The position numbers and the translations under genes are program-made. Below are positions 62,110-64,000 of a DNA stretch of 64,000 nucleotides, piece after piece; position 1 is the first letter of the stretch; each line of letters opens with the position of its first letter. The notes below the pieces were generated by a model. That model was not told the DNA's origin and ran no database searches. It saw nothing but the letters and a program-made list of their open reading frames with translations. This stretch comes from Phoebastria nigripes (lineage: Eukaryota; Chordata; Aves; Procellariiformes; Diomedeidae): assembly GCA_035582835.1 (NCBI GenBank), contig JAYKAV010002308.1, positions 229,684 through 293,683 on the forward strand, read 5' to 3'.

Positions 62110-63015
62110 GAAAGGGATTTTTACAACACTACACTTCCTATTTTTTTGCTTTAGAAATTGTGAATCCTGCGTGCTAAAAAATGAGTCTAAACCCCCCCTG
62201 CCTCTAACAGTCTAATGATATTTTATTAACAGTAAAAATTATACTAAAAGGCTATAGTGCAACATAATAAGAAATTACTTTATAAATAAAGGTTTTTAAT
62301 TGTACCAGTACGAGTATTTTCTAAGACAACATTTTAGAATAAGGTTTGTGGCAGCACCAACCGTGTGTTAACAGCTATTTTGGCGAGTGCATATTTAATT
62401 AATTTAGAATACTAAATTTCTGTTCTAAAATTGTTTTTGTAATCTGCATCCTGGTAGAAAATTAAATAAAAATTAGCCCAAAAATAATTACTTGAACTTA
62501 GCCTTTTTTTAAAGGCCATAGTCCTATGAAGATTTATATCTCTGGGTAATCTTATCCGCTGGAGTAGCCTCGAAGGCTGCTCCCATAGGTAAGTCTTTGT
62601 CATGCCAGGGCCCCCATAGCAGCCTAGCCGATTGATGGAGGAGTGGACACTGGGGTGACAGCCGCCCTGGCGCAGAGCAGGGTGCTGCAGGGCCCCCCCG
62701 CGCAGCCACCCATGATGCTGGCTGCTCCCCACCCTGCTCCGCGCCAGGGAGACGGCAACTGCTCAGGCCTTCCCAGAGTGGGGGACTGCCGAAAGGGCTG
62801 TGCCCCTGAGCACCACGGGCATGTTGTGCCCCACGGCAGGAGTGGGAGAAGGAAGAGTAGCTTTGGTCCCTATTGCCCTGTGCAGGCAGGGGAACAGCCC
62901 TTCCTGGGTCTGCCTGTAACAAGAAGCATCACTCTGCTTAGCAATACCCTCAATTAAGTGATGAGGACTGCCATTTGATTTCAGGTGCTCTTTCCACAAA
63001 TATTTAAGCCTACAG
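62110..63015. other. Non-coding, no gene recognised
   Basis: The segment is AT-rich from 62.2 to 62.5 kb, then a moderately GC-rich patch at 62.6-62.9 kb gives overlapping open frames on both strands without motifs. No exon is supported. Confidence 0.5.
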
Positions 63016-63018
63016 CCC

Positions 63019-63102
63019 TTATATATATACATACCTCTGAAGGGAATGAATATATATATACACACGCACACACATATATATACACACATCTCTCTGAAGG
63101 GA
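63019..63102 (+). repeat. TA/CA microsatellite with tandem duplication
   Basis: Two TA-rich runs are separated by CA units. Each is followed by CTCTGAAGGGA (63,035-63,045 and 63,092-63,102). The whole is an imperfect tandem duplication with a period of about 57 bases, most likely produced by slippage or unequal exchange at the microsatellite. Confidence 0.75.
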
Positions 63103-63689
63103 GGCTACAGCATAACATGAAAAGCCCCACTCTCCCAGAGCTGACAGAGGCACAGCTCCCGCTCACCTCAGCAGGGGCCGTGCCATTGCAGTGCGTATTT
63201 ATGACCGGTGTTGTGATTCCTCTTGCTGCCTGCAAATTTGCCTAAAATAAATGCACACACTGTTGCATATAGATATGTACAGTTATGCAGATGCCTTTCC
63301 TTGGGATCAGTTCTGCTTGCTTTCCACTTTTAAGACTACATCTGATTTTGACCGGAGTGTAGGATTTCTTCCCGTAACAGGTTATTGCCTTTCGTGTCAG
63401 TTTAGGTGGCTTCTAGTGTTCATAGGGTTTTCTTAAGGCAACTGAAAACAATAATACCTATACATCCACACAGCTATACACATACTTTGCGGCTGTAAGG
63501 ATATGCTAACTAGCCTTTTTCTCCGGGTTTTTACATCACACTAGAAGTAATGTATACAACTGGATTTTTATGCTTTTTTTTTAATAAATAGTGTCTTTAG
63601 ATACACAAAAGAATTTTTCTTCTCTTCCTTTTAAAAGATTACTATTTTTCTGAAAAGCACCCCCCCAGGTATTACCCTTAGCTCTTATG

Positions 63690-64000
63690 ACACCTCACCA
63701 TTTAGTGTTGTAAAGGTAAATCATAACACTCATTATTAATAATCATAAATTTTTACCAGATTCAGCATCTGCCTCCTGAAAGCTTTAATGGTGGAAACAT
63801 TTCCTGGGCTAATGCCCATGATGTTTCCATGCTTTTTATTGCTATCATTTAGTAACCAAATTGCTGAAAAATCAAAGGTCTTGATTATCACATACCTGCA
63901 ATGCATGGAGCTATTTATAAATGTTGGCTCGATAATAACAATGACTCAAAAGAAATTCAAATGACAGGCCAAAAATAAGAAGTCTAAAAGTGAAAACCCA
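63690..64000. promoter_or_regulatory. Possible conserved non-coding element (composition only)
   Basis: AT-rich, repeat-free sequence with the perfect palindrome ATTATTAATAAT at 63,732-63,743 and many TAAT, ATTTATAAAT-like and AACAAT cores. It resembles conserved intronic enhancers of developmental genes in texture. No alignment was available, so this is a guess to be tested. It is cut off by the window end. Confidence 0.2.

Noticed and set aside
1..64000. Search for tRNA, rRNA, CRISPR arrays or prokaryotic operons
   Set aside because: No cloverleaf-forming tRNA boxes, no rRNA-like blocks and no regularly spaced repeats were found by eye. Composition and repeats are those of a vertebrate nuclear genome.

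Overview
The window is vertebrate nuclear DNA, most likely from a bird, from a draft assembly. It has about 16 isolated single-base Ns and one 318-base N gap (52,827-53,144). The best lineage marker is a well-preserved, 5'-truncated CR1 LINE at about 47.10-47.99 kb. It ends in the tandem ATTCTATG-type tail seen in avian CR1 copies. Its company is several much older amniote-wide relics: L2-like and old CR1 LINE fragments and MIR/CORE-SINE fragments. There is no bacterial gene organisation. The many short reading frames behave like chance frames, and some of the longest lack an ATG start.

Layout. From 1 to about 52.6 kb the sequence is gene-poor, AT-rich, intergenic or intronic DNA. Within it lie MIR-like fragments (7.65, 15.1, 22.25 and 51.4 kb), an old CR1 3' end (20.7 kb), two L2-like reverse-transcriptase relics (29.5 and 33.3-34.4 kb), a long imperfect hairpin (34.61-34.75 kb), one exon-like open segment with strong splice sites (37,447-37,569), the young CR1, and a second old CR1 relic (51.8-52.1 kb). 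From about 52.7 to 60.1 kb the base composition changes sharply to a cluster of at least five CpG-rich blocks. That is typical of the promoter and 5' end of a developmentally regulated or neuronally expressed gene. Inside the cluster two exon-like segments on the + strand (58,794-58,908 and 59,045-59,358) have good splice signals. Joined, they keep a short frame of 68 codons open, possibly a 5'-UTR upstream ORF or a short N-terminal exon. I do not recognise the protein and give no gene name. From 60.1 to 64 kb the sequence returns to AT-rich non-coding DNA, plausibly the first part of a long intron of that gene.

Interpretation. The likely picture is the 5' end of one + strand gene with a large CpG-island promoter, preceded by more than 50 kb of gene-poor flank that may carry regulatory elements. 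No complete protein-coding gene, tRNA, rRNA or CRISPR array can be supported. I found no convincing new multi-gene system. The items most worth checking are the 34.6 kb hairpin, the in-frame exon pair at 58.8-59.4 kb, the isolated exon-like segment at 37.45 kb, and a recursive-splice-like motif at 27.3 kb. Conservation and expression claims are inference, because no alignment could be run.
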